DNA from: an uncultured Clostridia bacterium
GTDB lineage: Bacteria; Bacillota; Clostridia; TANB77; CAG-508
DNA: 30,203 nucleotides
Assembly: GCA_949077355.1 (NCBI GenBank)
Contig: CARUQW010000013.1
Location: 1-30,203, forward strand
Reading direction: 5' to 3'
This document shows positions 9,528 to 16,818 of this stretch, in pieces. The notes below the pieces were generated by a model. It had not been told where the DNA came from. It ran no database searches and saw nothing but the letters and a program-made list of their open reading frames with translations. Within the stretch, counting starts at the first letter, position 1. Each line of letters starts with the position of its first letter. The translations under genes were made by a program, and so were the position numbers.

Positions 9528-11279
9528 TTATTTGTTTGTTTTGTACATGTGTAGCGACAAAATTACCCACTCACCTCCCTGATGTCCCCCTTCTCCTGTA
9601 GGATTATATAAAGTAACTAGCACTACAACTTGTGGATTGTCAATTGGTGCCACACCACAAAAAGACGTAACATATTTATTGGTATTGACACCATCTTCTG
9701 ATGTTCCTGTTTTTCCTCCAATTCGATATCCTGCTACTTTTGCATTTTTTCCTGTTCCTTCTGCTACCACTGATTCCATCATACTTAATACTTTTTCTGA
9801 TGTTTCTTTTGAAATAACATTTCCATTCACCTTTACTGGTATCTCATTAATTTCTCCTGTTTGACTATCTACTTTTTGTTTCACTACTCTAGGGGCAATA
9901 CTATTTCCCCCATTAGCAATTGCTGATACAGCTGTTACCAATTGAATTGGTGTTATTTCAAATCTCTGCCCAAAACTAATTGTTGCTAATTCCACTGGAC
10001 CTGCCTTGTTTTCTGCCAAAAATATACTATTTGCCTCTCCTGGCAAATCAATCTCTGTTTTATTTAACAATCTAAATTTATTGAGATAACTATAATAAGT
10101 CTGCACTCCTAATTTTTGTCCCAATCCTATAAAAACAGGATTACAAGAATTCATAAGTCCTAAACGTAAACTTTCTGAACCATGTGGTCGATAATGTCTC
10201 CAACATTTAATTCTAACTCCTGCTACTTCAATCGCTCCTGTACAAGAAAATTGTCCTTCTTTATCAATATCTGTTACTAGTCCTTCTTCAATGGCTGCTG
10301 ATGCTGTAATTACTTTGAATACAGAACCTGGTTCGTAAGTATCTGCTATTGCTTTGTTTCTCCATACTCCTTGCAAATTTTTTGTTTTTTCTGCCTGTTC
10401 CATATCCTCCCAATTTTCTTTTAATTCCTCTGTATAAGCCTCATATGGTTGGTTTAAATTATAATTTGGATATGTTGCCATCGCTAAAATATCTCCATTT
10501 TGAGGATTCATGATAACAATATTCCCACCATCTGTACACACATTATCAATACATGCCTCTTCCAAATATTTTTCAGCAATAGCCTGAATACTTAAGTCAA
10601 TGGTAAGAATTAAGTCATTTCCATCAATGGCTGATACATAATTTTCTCCTTCTTCACCAATCTCACCTCCCTTAGCGTCAGTGTGACGTTGAATGGCACC
10701 TTGTTTCCCTTTTAATTCTGCATCATATTTCGCTTCAATCCCATCTAATCCTTGATTATCACTTCCGCAAAATCCTATAATTTGAGAAGCTATGGTACTA
10801 TAAGGATAATACCTTTTGGTGTCTTCATCTATGTTAATTCCTGTTGTAATCCCATTTTGTTCCATCCAAACTCTTAATTGATCTGTCTTTTCCTTTTCTA
10901 CTTTTTTAGCTATAGTTTCAATCGAACTTCTTTTACTAACCTTTTTCAATATTTTTTCATAATCTAGTTCAAAAATATCAGATAAAATACGAGCAACTTT
11001 TTCCTTATCTCCTTTTGCTATATTGCCTGGATTTACTGTTACCGTTTCTACTGTACTACTAACTGCTAGTACATTTTTTCCTGTAGCATCTAAAATTGTC
11101 CCCCTTTTGGGATTAATACTTCTATCTAAGGTTTGCTGTTGATACGCCATAGCAGAAAGCTCTCCGCCTTGTATAAATTGAATATATCCAATTCTTCCGA
11201 TTAAACAAACAACAATAACAAAAATAATAAACAATGTATTTCTCATTTTCTTTTTACTAGATAATTTAATTGGCATCAT
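9528..11279 (-). CDS. spoVD: SpoVD-type penicillin-binding protein, N-terminal part, interrupted
   Basis: A class B PBP (transpeptidase) that follows ftsL in the dcw cluster. Residues about 12-35 are the membrane anchor. A PBP dimerisation domain follows. The transpeptidase domain contains SVFK (Ser319), SCN (Ser378) and KTG (Lys523). The family sequence runs to GHQGG (residue 569), then breaks into 14 foreign residues (EWVILSLHMYKTNK) where the element begins. What is missing is the last helix of the transpeptidase domain and the PASTA domain, found at 89-385. Joining the halves gives 665 residues, close to B. subtilis SpoVD, which makes spore cortex peptidoglycan in the mother cell. The truncated product is probably unstable or altered. 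The start is ATGATG after AGGAGG. I call it SpoVD rather than PbpB from its single PASTA domain; a division role cannot be excluded. Confidence 0.85.
   Translation of the reverse strand: MMPIKLSSKKKMRNTLFIIFVIVVCLIGRIGYIQFIQGGELSAMAYQQQTLDRSINPKRGTILDATGKNVLAVSSTVETVTVNPGNIAKGDKEKVARILSDIFELDYEKILKKVSKRSSIETIAKKVEKEKTDQLRVWMEQNGITTGINIDEDTKRYYPYSTIASQIIGFCGSDNQGLDGIEAKYDAELKGKQGAIQRHTDAKGGEIGEEGENYVSAIDGNDLILTIDLSIQAIAEKYLEEACIDNVCTDGGNIVIMNPQNGDILAMATYPNYNLNQPYEAYTEELKENWEDMEQAEKTKNLQGVWRNKAIADTYEPGSVFKVITASAAIEEGLVTDIDKEGQFSCTGAIEVAGVRIKCWRHYRPHGSESLRLGLMNSCNPVFIGLGQKLGVQTYYSYLNKFRLLNKTEIDLPGEANSIFLAENKAGPVELATISFGQRFEITPIQLVTAVSAIANGGNSIAPRVVKQKVDSQTGEINEIPVKVNGNVISKETSEKVLSMMESVVAEGTGKNAKVAGYRIGGKTGTSEDGVNTNKYVTSFCGVAPIDNPQVVVLVTLYNPTGEGGHQGGEWVILSLHMYKTNK
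9572..9581 (-). other. right attachment junction (spoVD 5' part / element)
   Basis: On the minus strand it reads CATCAGGGAGGTGAGTGG. The spoVD frame is kept through CAT CAG GGA GG and then departs from the family. It shares GGAGG (9574-9578) with the left junction. Confidence 0.6.
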
Positions 11280-11280
11280 A

Positions 11281-11317
11281 AAAAATCCTCCTAATTCATT
11301 CTATTAGAAGGATTTTT
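11281..11317 (-). promoter_or_regulatory. hairpin between ftsL and spoVD that pairs the spoVD ribosome site
   Basis: On the minus strand AAAAATCCTTCTAAT pairs with ATTAGGAGGATTTTT (15 bp with one U-G pair, 7-nt loop). The 3' arm contains spoVD's AGGAGG (11287-11292), and a T run follows just before the ATG. It could hold back spoVD translation or act as a weak terminator after ftsL, whose stop overlaps the 5' arm. Confidence 0.6.
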
Positions 11318-11819
11318 ATTTATGAAATATTTTATCAATTATTTGCTCAAGCCAATTTTTTTCATCTTCCATCACTACTTCTTCTGAAGCTGGTTCTACA
11401 TAGTCTTTTTTTGGTAATGCTACATATACCGTCTGTTTATTTGTCAATTTTTGCATTCCCAACTTTTCTTTTGCTAATTTTTCAATTGTATTATAATTAA
11501 CACTATTCTGAATACTAACCTCTAATTGCTCATTTTCTTTTTGAATCGAAGATAGTTCTTTTTTCAAGTTTTGTACATGGTCGAATTTTTCATTTATTTG
11601 TGAGTTTCTATAACTTATGGTCAATAATACAGCAAATATGGCCATAACCAACAAAGTCATTTTCGTTTGTCTTTTTTTCTGTTGTTTTGATATTTTCACA
11701 TCTTGTTTTGGTAAATCTTCAACTATCTTCAATTTTTTCTTTTGTGGCTGTTTCTTTTTTTGTACATCTGGTTCCAATTTTCGTGGGCTGGTACCATATT
11801 CGTATCCACCTCTTACCAT
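11316..11819 (-). CDS. ftsL: cell division protein FtsL-like
   Basis: A 167-residue bitopic membrane protein. The cytoplasmic tail (1-52) is basic. One membrane helix (about 54-68, MTLLVMAIFAVLLTISY) is followed by a leucine-zipper-like coiled coil (about 75-110, VQNLKKELSSIQKENEQLEV) and the motif YNTIEKLAKEKLGM, typical of FtsL/DivIC proteins. FtsL joins DivIB and DivIC to activate the septal synthase. It lies between rsmH (14 bp upstream) and spoVD, the usual dcw position. Sequence identity in this family is low, so the call rests on architecture and neighbours. Confidence 0.85.
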   Translation of the reverse strand: MVRGGYEYGTSPRKLEPDVQKKKQPQKKKLKIVEDLPKQDVKISKQQKKRQTKMTLLVMAIFAVLLTISYRNSQINEKFDHVQNLKKELSSIQKENEQLEVSIQNSVNYNTIEKLAKEKLGMQKLTNKQTVYVALPKKDYVEPASEEVVMEDEKNWLEQIIDKIFHK

Positions 11820-11833
11820 AAGTTATTCACCTC

Positions 11834-12763
11834 CTATCTTCTCTCAAAAATTCTTAATTTAGCACTTTTGCTTCTAGAATTTTCTTCCAATTCTTCTTTG
11901 GTTGCTATCATTGGTTTTCTTGTTATAATTTCTCCAAGAGATTTTGCACCACATACGCAATATGGCAAATCACTTGGACAGGTACATTTTCCTTTTGCCT
12001 CGATATATGCTTTTTTTACAGCTCTATCTTCTAAAGAATGAAACGTTATAACACATAGCCTTCCACCTTTATTTAAGCACTCAATACTTGTCTTTATCGT
12101 ATTATATAATGGTTTTATTTCATTGTTTACTTCAATTCGAATCGCTTGAAAGGTTCTTTTCGCAGGATGTCCTTCTTTTTGTTTTGCCCTTGGAATAGAT
12201 TTTTCTATAATTTCTACTAATTCCTTTGTGGTTTGTATGGGATGTTTTTCTCTTTCAAGACAAATATTTTTAGCAATTTGTCTTGAAAATCTTTCTTCTC
12301 CATATTCATAAATAATATTCGCTAATTCTTCTTCTGCATATTCATTTACTACTACTTGTGCTGTCAGCTCTTCCGTTTTATCCATTCGCATGTCTAAAAC
12401 ATTTTCGCCCAAGTAACTAAACCCTCTGTTTCTTTCATCCAGCTGATAAGAAGAAACTCCCAAATCTAAAAGAATTCCATCTACTTTTTCAATCTCTAAT
12501 TGTTCTAAAATTTCTTTTATATTGTCATGATTATCATGAACATATTTTATATTTGAAAATTCGTTTAAGTTAGCTTTTGCAGCTTTTAATGCTTCTTCAT
12601 CTCTGTCAATACCGATTAGGATTCCTTTTTGCGATAATTTTCTTGCAATTTCTTTGCTATGTCCAGCTCCTCCCAAGGTTCCATCAACATAGATTCCATC
12701 TGGTTTTATTTTTAGACCTTCTATACATTCAGCTAACATGACTGGTTTATGTTTAAATTCCAA
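11834..12763 (-). CDS. rsmH: 16S rRNA (cytosine1402-N4)-methyltransferase
   Basis: RsmH (MraW), 309 residues and normal in length, methylates C1402 of 16S rRNA in the ribosomal P site using S-adenosylmethionine. The SAM-binding motif is YVDGTLGGAGHS near residue 25; other family blocks are DGILLDLGVSS and RNRGFSY near 100-115, and VITFHSLEDRAVK near 240. A cysteine pair region (CTCPSDLPYCVCG) follows, as in many Bacillota. It is the second gene of the dcw cluster after mraZ. The ATG follows AGAGGTG. An RNA hairpin lies 20-50 bp upstream of the start. Confidence 0.95.
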   Translation of the reverse strand: MEFKHKPVMLAECIEGLKIKPDGIYVDGTLGGAGHSKEIARKLSQKGILIGIDRDEEALKAAKANLNEFSNIKYVHDNHDNIKEILEQLEIEKVDGILLDLGVSSYQLDERNRGFSYLGENVLDMRMDKTEELTAQVVVNEYAEEELANIIYEYGEERFSRQIAKNICLEREKHPIQTTKELVEIIEKSIPRAKQKEGHPAKRTFQAIRIEVNNEIKPLYNTIKTSIECLNKGGRLCVITFHSLEDRAVKKAYIEAKGKCTCPSDLPYCVCGAKSLGEIITRKPMIATKEELEENSRSKSAKLRIFERR

Positions 12764-12785
12764 TTTTGCACCTCTATTTAAAAAT

Positions 12786-12813
12786 AGCTGGTAATTCCAA
12801 AAAATTACCAGCT
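12786..12813. terminator. 11-bp perfect hairpin in the mraZ-rsmH spacer
   Basis: AGCTGGTAATT, a 6-nt loop, then AATTACCAGCT. On the minus strand it is followed by ATTTTTAAA just before the rsmH ribosome site, so it may be a leaky terminator or RNA-processing stem that tunes rsmH relative to mraZ. Confidence 0.5.
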
Positions 12814-12824
12814 GACTTCTTTTC

Positions 12825-13005
12825 TATGTTTTATCTTTTGGTTTTTAAGTCTCTTACGTTAAAACCATCTTTTGCATTTCAAAATCTTTTGTTGGTTCAT
12901 CCTTTGTATTTGTTATCTTTTGTACTTTTGTCTTTCGTATTTTTGTCTTTTGTAAATTAATTTTTTGTCTTTTGTATCTTTATCTTTTGTATATTTATAT
13001 AAACT
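12825..13005. repeat. degenerate repeats of ATCTTTTGT in the mraZ-rsmH spacer
   Basis: About ten imperfect copies of (A/G)TCTTTTGTAT occur in 180 bp of T-rich plus strand (A-rich in the transcript). No coding potential is visible. The units are not evenly spaced and have no unique spacers, so this is not a CRISPR array. Confidence 0.5.
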
Positions 13006-13015
13006 TTTGCAAGTA

Positions 13016-13441
13016 TTATATACCTAACATTGTCATATTTTCAGCAATTTCATCTGCTGAAATATTTTCATCACAATTTTGCCATGTTTGTTTATCCCAA
13101 ATTTCAAGTCTTGTTCCAACACCTATAATAACCGCTTCTTTTTCTAAATTAGCTGCTACTCTTAAATTATTTGGAATTAAAAATCTTCCTTGCTTGTCTA
13201 TTTCACATTCTGTTGCTCCAGATAAGAAAAATCTTACAAAGTTTCTGGCATTTCTATCAGATAGTGGTAATGTTTTTAGTTTTGTTTCGAAATTTAACCA
13301 CTCATTTTGTGAAAACGCAAATAAACATCCATCTAATCCTTTTGTTACGATGAATCTTTCTCCCATGTCACTTCTTAATTTTGCTGGCATAATTAATCTG
13401 CCTTTTGCATCTATGGAATGCTCGTATTCACCAATTAGCAA
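13016..13441 (-). CDS. mraZ: transcriptional regulator MraZ
   Basis: MraZ, 141 residues, forms a ring and binds repeats in its own promoter to control the dcw cluster. Both halves carry the signature DxxxR: DAKGRLIMPAKLR near residue 11 and DKQGRFLIPNNLR near residue 81. The N-terminus LIGEYEHSIDAKGR matches the family start, so the start is TTG at 13441, about 10 nt after AAGGAG. It is the first gene of the cluster and lies directly downstream of four MraZ boxes, which implies autoregulation. Confidence 0.93.
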   Translation of the reverse strand: MLIGEYEHSIDAKGRLIMPAKLRSDMGERFIVTKGLDGCLFAFSQNEWLNFETKLKTLPLSDRNARNFVRFFLSGATECEIDKQGRFLIPNNLRVAANLEKEAVIIGVGTRLEIWDKQTWQNCDENISADEIAENMTMLGI

Positions 13442-13458
13442 CTAAATTTCACTCCTTT

Positions 13459-13496
13459 CCACTTTGTCACCACTTTGTGCCACTTTTCTCCACTTC
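13459..13496 (-). promoter_or_regulatory. MraZ operator: four AAAGTGG direct repeats
   Basis: On the minus strand GAAGTGG, AAAGTGG, AAAGTGG and AAAGTGG start at 13496, 13486, 13476 and 13465, i.e. every 10-11 bp, one helical turn. This matches the repeated AAAGTGK boxes described for MraZ in mycoplasmas. They sit at and just downstream of the predicted mraZ transcription start. Confidence 0.8.
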
Positions 13497-13502
13497 AATT
13501 AG

Positions 13503-13531
13503 ATTTTAATATAAGTTTTATTATTTTGCAA
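13503..13531 (-). promoter_or_regulatory. predicted mraZ/dcw promoter
   Basis: -35 TTGCAA (13526-13531), 17-bp spacer, -10 TAAAAT (13503-13508) on the minus strand. The MraZ boxes begin 6 bp downstream. Confidence 0.6.
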
Positions 13532-13689
13532 GCTTTTTTTCAAATTTTTTTATTTTTTTGTAAATATCCAAACTAAATTCTATTTAAATTCAAACAGGAT
13601 TTGTTTGTATCTTCATTTTTTATAAAACGATTCATGCTATTTGTATTATTTTTTCTTATTGATAGTTCGTTCTTTTTTCAATTTCTAAT

Positions 13690-13698
13690 TGCTATACT
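13690..13698 (+). promoter_or_regulatory. extended -10 element for the XRE gene
   Basis: TTGCTATACT contains TGn-TATACT. No good -35 is seen at 17 bp. It lies 33 bp before the GTG start. The rest of 13532-13690 shows no gene. Confidence 0.35.
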
Positions 13699-13730
13699 TT
13701 TTATATAAAATATAAGGAGGGAGAGACCTT

Positions 13731-14090
13731 GTGAAAAACGAAGAAAAAATTTTAAGAAAAAACATTGGAAAAAAAATCAAATTAGCTAGGTCAAAAGCAG
13801 AATATACCCAAGAACAATTAGCAGAAAAACTCTCTTTATCACCAAGATACATTAGTCAACTGGAAAGAGGGATTGCTTTTGGAAGTGCCACTACCATTAT
13901 TAATGTGTGTAAAGCACTTAATATAAGTTCTGATTTTCTATTTAATGACCTAATTAATAATAAAAATCCGATTGAAAATACAATTGCAGACGAAAAATTT
14001 TTAGAAGACTATATGAAATTAAATGATTATAATAAAAATATTCTATCTGTATTAGCCAATGAATTAATAAAAATGCAAAAAAATGGTTAG
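13731..14090 (+). CDS. XRE-family helix-turn-helix regulator
   Basis: A 119-residue protein. Residues about 10-70 form a Cro/C1-type HTH (IGKKIKLARSKAEYTQEQLA, then LSPRYISQLERG). The C-terminal third is helical and has no recognised domain. The GTG start is preceded by AAGGAGG with 10 nt spacing. It stands alone on the plus strand, divergent from mraZ and convergent with the peptidase gene, so its targets are not evident from context. Proteins of this shape are common small regulators in Clostridia. Confidence 0.85.
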   Translation: MKNEEKILRKNIGKKIKLARSKAEYTQEQLAEKLSLSPRYISQLERGIAFGSATTIINVCKALNISSDFLFNDLINNKNPIENTIADEKFLEDYMKLNDYNKNILSVLANELIKMQKNG

Positions 14091-14116
14091 TTTGGGACTG
14101 TCCCAAACTAGCCATT
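14081..14116. terminator. bidirectional terminator between XRE and peptidase genes
   Basis: AAATGGTTAGTTTGGGAC and TGTCCCAAACTAGCCATTT form a nearly perfect long palindrome (one G-U pair in the RNA). It covers both converging stop codons. The GGGAC/GTCCC core resembles the larger repeat at 25299-25344. Confidence 0.75.
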
Positions 14117-14796
14117 TAATTTATGGTTGTACTTGTTGCTCCTGTACCTACTACATTTTCTTGTAATGACCTCCAAGTATTACATCCTACAATTCCATCT
14201 GCGCTTAGTCCTCTTGACCTCTGATAAGCTGTAACTGCATTTTGTGTAGCACTGCCAAAAATCCCATCTAACCCTCCTGTTCGAAATCCAAGTGTATTTA
14301 AGTCATCTTGTGCAATTAACACATAATTACTTAGACTTCCTCTTCTAATTGTTGGAAATCCTCCTGTTGAACACGCAGGCTTTCCAAATCTTTTATCAAA
14401 ATGCACCCATGTAGGTGTTAATCGGATTGGTTCAACATAACTCCATACTCCTGAATTATTCGCAGATTGCCATAATCTTGTTCTTTGACTGGAACTTAAT
14501 TTCTGCCCCACGTCAAAAGCTACACCAGCATAATGTTGACTTTGGTTACCATGTCCTCCCTCATAAGGTCTTTTAAATGCAAATCCTACTGGTATAGGTG
14601 CTCCAAATATATATCTTTGACTATTCCAACTCTGCATACATCTTTTGGTTGTCCATAAAATATTACTTCTACTAGACCCCCTAAACTCTTTTACTTTTAA
14701 TGTTCCATTTGTATTATAAGGCATCGGTTCATTCTCGCCTCTATAATAAGTCTCCATTCTATCTGTATCATTATTAAAAATTAATATCTTTGCCAC
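14116..14796 (-). CDS. M15-type peptidase with peptidoglycan-binding domain
   Basis: A 226-residue protein. Residues about 20-145 hold a D-Ala-D-Ala carboxypeptidase-like fold (VanY/M15), with the zinc-site pattern SQHYAGVAFDVG (His, Asp) and TWVHFDKR (His). Residues about 150-215 are a PG_binding_1 repeat (LIAQDDLNTLGF, GIFGSATQNAVTAYQRS). No signal peptide is seen, so export or release by lysis is unclear; similar proteins appear in spore-forming Clostridia and may act on cortex or wall peptides. The start is GTG at 14796 after AGGAGG. It is monocistronic, between two terminators. Confidence 0.8.
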   Translation of the reverse strand: MAKILIFNNDTDRMETYYRGENEPMPYNTNGTLKVKEFRGSSRSNILWTTKRCMQSWNSQRYIFGAPIPVGFAFKRPYEGGHGNQSQHYAGVAFDVGQKLSSSQRTRLWQSANNSGVWSYVEPIRLTPTWVHFDKRFGKPACSTGGFPTIRRGSLSNYVLIAQDDLNTLGFRTGGLDGIFGSATQNAVTAYQRSRGLSADGIVGCNTWRSLQENVVGTGATSTTIN

Positions 14797-14874
14797 CGAT
14801 TATACCCTCCTCTTTTTTTATATTATATGTAGTTTTATCATTTTAGTTCCCTACCTTCTCGACTTCCAAAAATA

Positions 14875-14906
14875 ATAACACAGAAATCGAATGAAATCTG
14901 TGTTAT
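14875..14906 (-). terminator. terminator of the sortase gene
   Basis: ATAACACAGA and TCTGTGTTAT are 10-bp perfect arms with a 12-nt loop. On the minus strand they are followed by TATTTTTGG, just downstream of the sortase stop. Confidence 0.7.
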
Positions 14907-14925
14907 ATTCATTTTCTTATAAAAT

Positions 14926-15666
14926 TTATTTTACTTGTTTTGCTTTTACAACAACCCTATATTTACTATCATCAGTACAAGTAATCAGTGTTATCTCTTT
15001 TCTTCCATTTGTTAACTGTGTCGTACAATTAACATCCGTTGGATCTACTTCATATTTTGTATACACTTTATATTGAATCGTTTTTCCAGACAAATCTGTT
15101 ATTTCTATGATGTCTCCCTCCACTAATGTAGGTACTTTACTAAAGAATCTAGTATTTCTATAATTATGTCCCACAATGCAGAAATTCCCAACTTCATTTG
15201 GTCCTGGTCCCCAGAATTTAGTAGGCGATATTTTTAACAAGTCTTCCGTTTCTTCTGCACTATCTGTTGGTCCATCAATAATTGGATACGTAACATTTAT
15301 TTTTGGTATATTAATTGTTGCAATGGTCTCATACTGATAGCCATTTTCTGTTTTCTGTGTTGCTTGTTTATTGGCTTTCGGTAATTCTTGTTGTGCCTTT
15401 TGTTGCTCTTGTGTGTCTTCATTTAAAACTACTACTAATACATTATTTTTAGCAACGGTAGTATCTTCTTGTGGAATATCAAGATTTGCTAGTATTTCTT
15501 GTGATACCTGTTCACTTTTATTTCTATCGTATTCTGCATAGATATAGGCAGATATTAAAACACACACTAAAAAAACAGATAAAAAGAATTCTACTTTATA
15601 TACCTTCTTCTTTTTCTTCAATTCTGGTGTAATATATAATTTTTTGGTAACCAAAATTTGATTCAT
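14926..15666 (-). CDS. sortase (class D-like transpeptidase)
   Basis: A 246-residue membrane-anchored cysteine transpeptidase that links surface proteins to the cell wall. A membrane helix lies at about 25-44 and a Gln/Glu/Lys-rich linker at about 50-105, followed by the sortase barrel from ATINIPKINVTYPI. Catalytic residues: His in VGHNYRN (about 165), Cys230 in TLITC and Arg237 in YRVVVKAK. It could anchor LPxTG proteins such as the cohesin protein on the element (LPHTG), though no substrate is adjacent. It is monocistronic with its own promoter and terminator. The class is judged from motif spacing only. Confidence 0.9.
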   Translation of the reverse strand: MNQILVTKKLYITPELKKKKKVYKVEFFLSVFLVCVLISAYIYAEYDRNKSEQVSQEILANLDIPQEDTTVAKNNVLVVVLNEDTQEQQKAQQELPKANKQATQKTENGYQYETIATINIPKINVTYPIIDGPTDSAEETEDLLKISPTKFWGPGPNEVGNFCIVGHNYRNTRFFSKVPTLVEGDIIEITDLSGKTIQYKVYTKYEVDPTDVNCTTQLTNGRKEITLITCTDDSKYRVVVKAKQVK

Positions 15667-15696
15667 TATACTCTCCCTATTTTATACTTCTTTTCT

Positions 15697-15725
15697 ATTA
15701 TATCACAAAAATGTTCTCTTGAAAA
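15697..15725 (-). promoter_or_regulatory. predicted sortase promoter
   Basis: -35 TTTTCA (15720-15725), 17-bp spacer, -10 TATAAT (15697-15702) on the minus strand. Confidence 0.6.
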
Positions 15726-15841
15726 GATGCAAAAATACATATTTTTATAATTTGTTAACGTATGAAAGGCAACCGATAATTCTAAAAAATATTTATATAG
15801 CAACTGTTTTGTAGCCTTTTTCATTTTCACTGAATTGTAAC

Positions 15842-16699
15842 TTAATTTTCTAATAATTTCGCAATATTCGCATAGTCTTCCAAAGTCAACTTTTCAGGCC
15901 TTATATTAACGGCAATATCTAAATCCTGCAAAATTTGCATTCCTTTTTCTTTACTTTCAAATATTTTAGTATTAACTAATGCATTTAATAAAGTTTTTCT
16001 TCTTTGCATAAAGGCATTTTTAATAACTTGAAACATCCTCTCCTTTTTAGCAATCTTAACAGGAGGTTGTTTTCTAATAACTAATTTAATTACTTTTGAA
16101 GTTACCTGTGGCTCTGGAATAAAAGAATGATTTGGAACTTCCAAAATCCCTTCTGCTTGTGCATAATAATAAACACTATAGGTAATTGCTCCTGTTTCTT
16201 TTTCTCCGGGCACAGCAATTAATCTATCAGCCACCTCTTTTTGTATCATAACAGTTATGCTTTCTAATGGCAACTCTTCTTCCAATAGTTTCATAATAAT
16301 TGGTGTTGTTATATAATATGGTAAATTAGCAACTATTTTTATATTTTTAATATTTTCTTTTTCCTTTTCTTTTTTTATCAATTGTCTTAAATCTACTTTT
16401 AAAACATCTTGATTTAACAGTGCAAAATTATCATAAAGTGAAAATCTATCTTGTAAAATATGAATCATCTTTTTATCTAATTCGATACAAATAACTTTCC
16501 CTGCTTTTTCTAATAAACATTTTGTTAGTGTTCCTAGTCCTGGTCCAATCTCTATCACTAAATCTTCTTTTTCTATTTGACTACTGTTAACAATTTCTTG
16601 TACTACTTCTTCACTAATTAGGAAGTTTTGTCCTAATGATTTATTTGCTTTTATATGATATTTATTCATAATAAATTTAGTTTCTTCTAAAATTGTCAT
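15842..16699 (-). CDS. rsmA: 16S rRNA dimethyladenosine transferase
   Basis: RsmA (KsgA) dimethylates A1518 and A1519 near the 3' end of 16S rRNA. The motifs are KSLGQNFL near residue 22, the SAM-binding VIEIGPGLGTLT near 50 and the catalytic NLPYY (motif IV) near 126; the C-terminal helical domain has the RRKTLLNAL block. I place the start at 16699 (MTILEETKF), 285 residues. GGAGG (16708-16712) lies 8 nt before it, and the longer reading from 16735 would begin inside the -10 box. The ribosome site belongs to a copy of the repeat also found at 25329-25349. Confidence 0.93.
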   Translation of the reverse strand: MTILEETKFIMNKYHIKANKSLGQNFLISEEVVQEIVNSSQIEKEDLVIEIGPGLGTLTKCLLEKAGKVICIELDKKMIHILQDRFSLYDNFALLNQDVLKVDLRQLIKKEKEKENIKNIKIVANLPYYITTPIIMKLLEEELPLESITVMIQKEVADRLIAVPGEKETGAITYSVYYYAQAEGILEVPNHSFIPEPQVTSKVIKLVIRKQPPVKIAKKERMFQVIKNAFMQRRKTLLNALVNTKIFESKEKGMQILQDLDIAVNIRPEKLTLEDYANIAKLLEN

Positions 16700-16707
16700 G
16701 ATTTTTT

Positions 16708-16728
16708 CCTCCGTCCCCAAAATCATTT
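16708..16728 (-). repeat. half copy of a REP-like repeat supplying the rsmA ribosome site
   Basis: 21 bp are identical to 25329-25349 (one arm of the long inverted repeat after mazF). On the minus strand it includes GGGGACGGAGG, whose GGAGG is the rsmA Shine-Dalgarno sequence. Confidence 0.6.
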
Positions 16729-16733
16729 GAATC

Positions 16734-16762
16734 ATTATATTATATTTTTCTTATTTTTTCAA
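16734..16762 (-). promoter_or_regulatory. predicted rsmA promoter
   Basis: -35 TTGAAA (16757-16762), 17-bp spacer, -10 TATAAT (16734-16739) on the minus strand. The -35 lies 6 bp from the divergent PBP promoter. Confidence 0.75.
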
Positions 16763-16768
16763 CTATTA

Positions 16769-16797
16769 TTGATTTTTAAGTATTTTTAATATACAAT
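16769..16797 (+). promoter_or_regulatory. predicted promoter of the second PBP
   Basis: -35 TTGATT (16769-16774), 17-bp spacer, -10 TACAAT (16792-16797). The leader before the start would be only about 15 nt. Confidence 0.65.
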
Positions 16798-16818
16798 ATC
16801 AGAAAAGGAATGATATTT

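Larger units (their letters stand above)
381..9574. mobile_element. serine-recombinase integrative element inserted in spoVD
   Basis: An element of about 9.2 kb is bounded by the two halves of spoVD, with a short GGAGG identity at both ends. It holds a large serine recombinase next to the left end, a 61-aa ORF upstream of it, and a two-gene cargo operon: a sortase-anchored cohesin protein and a giant dockerin-bearing surface protein. I see no phage structural, replication or conjugation genes, so it looks like a simple TnpX-type element or a remnant of a larger one. All element genes are on the minus strand, co-directional with spoVD. Removal would restore spoVD without a frame change. Whether it still excises is not visible from sequence alone. 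Confidence 0.8.

Noticed and set aside
381..9574. Prophage or conjugative element
   Set aside because: No capsid, terminase, portal, relaxase or type IV secretion genes are seen; only recombinase plus surface cargo.
12825..13005. CRISPR array
   Set aside because: Units are short, degenerate and unevenly spaced with no unique spacers and no cas genes.
15842..16735. Longer rsmA reading from 16735
   Set aside because: Its ATG overlaps the predicted -10 box and has no ribosome site, while 16699 has GGAGG at 8 nt.
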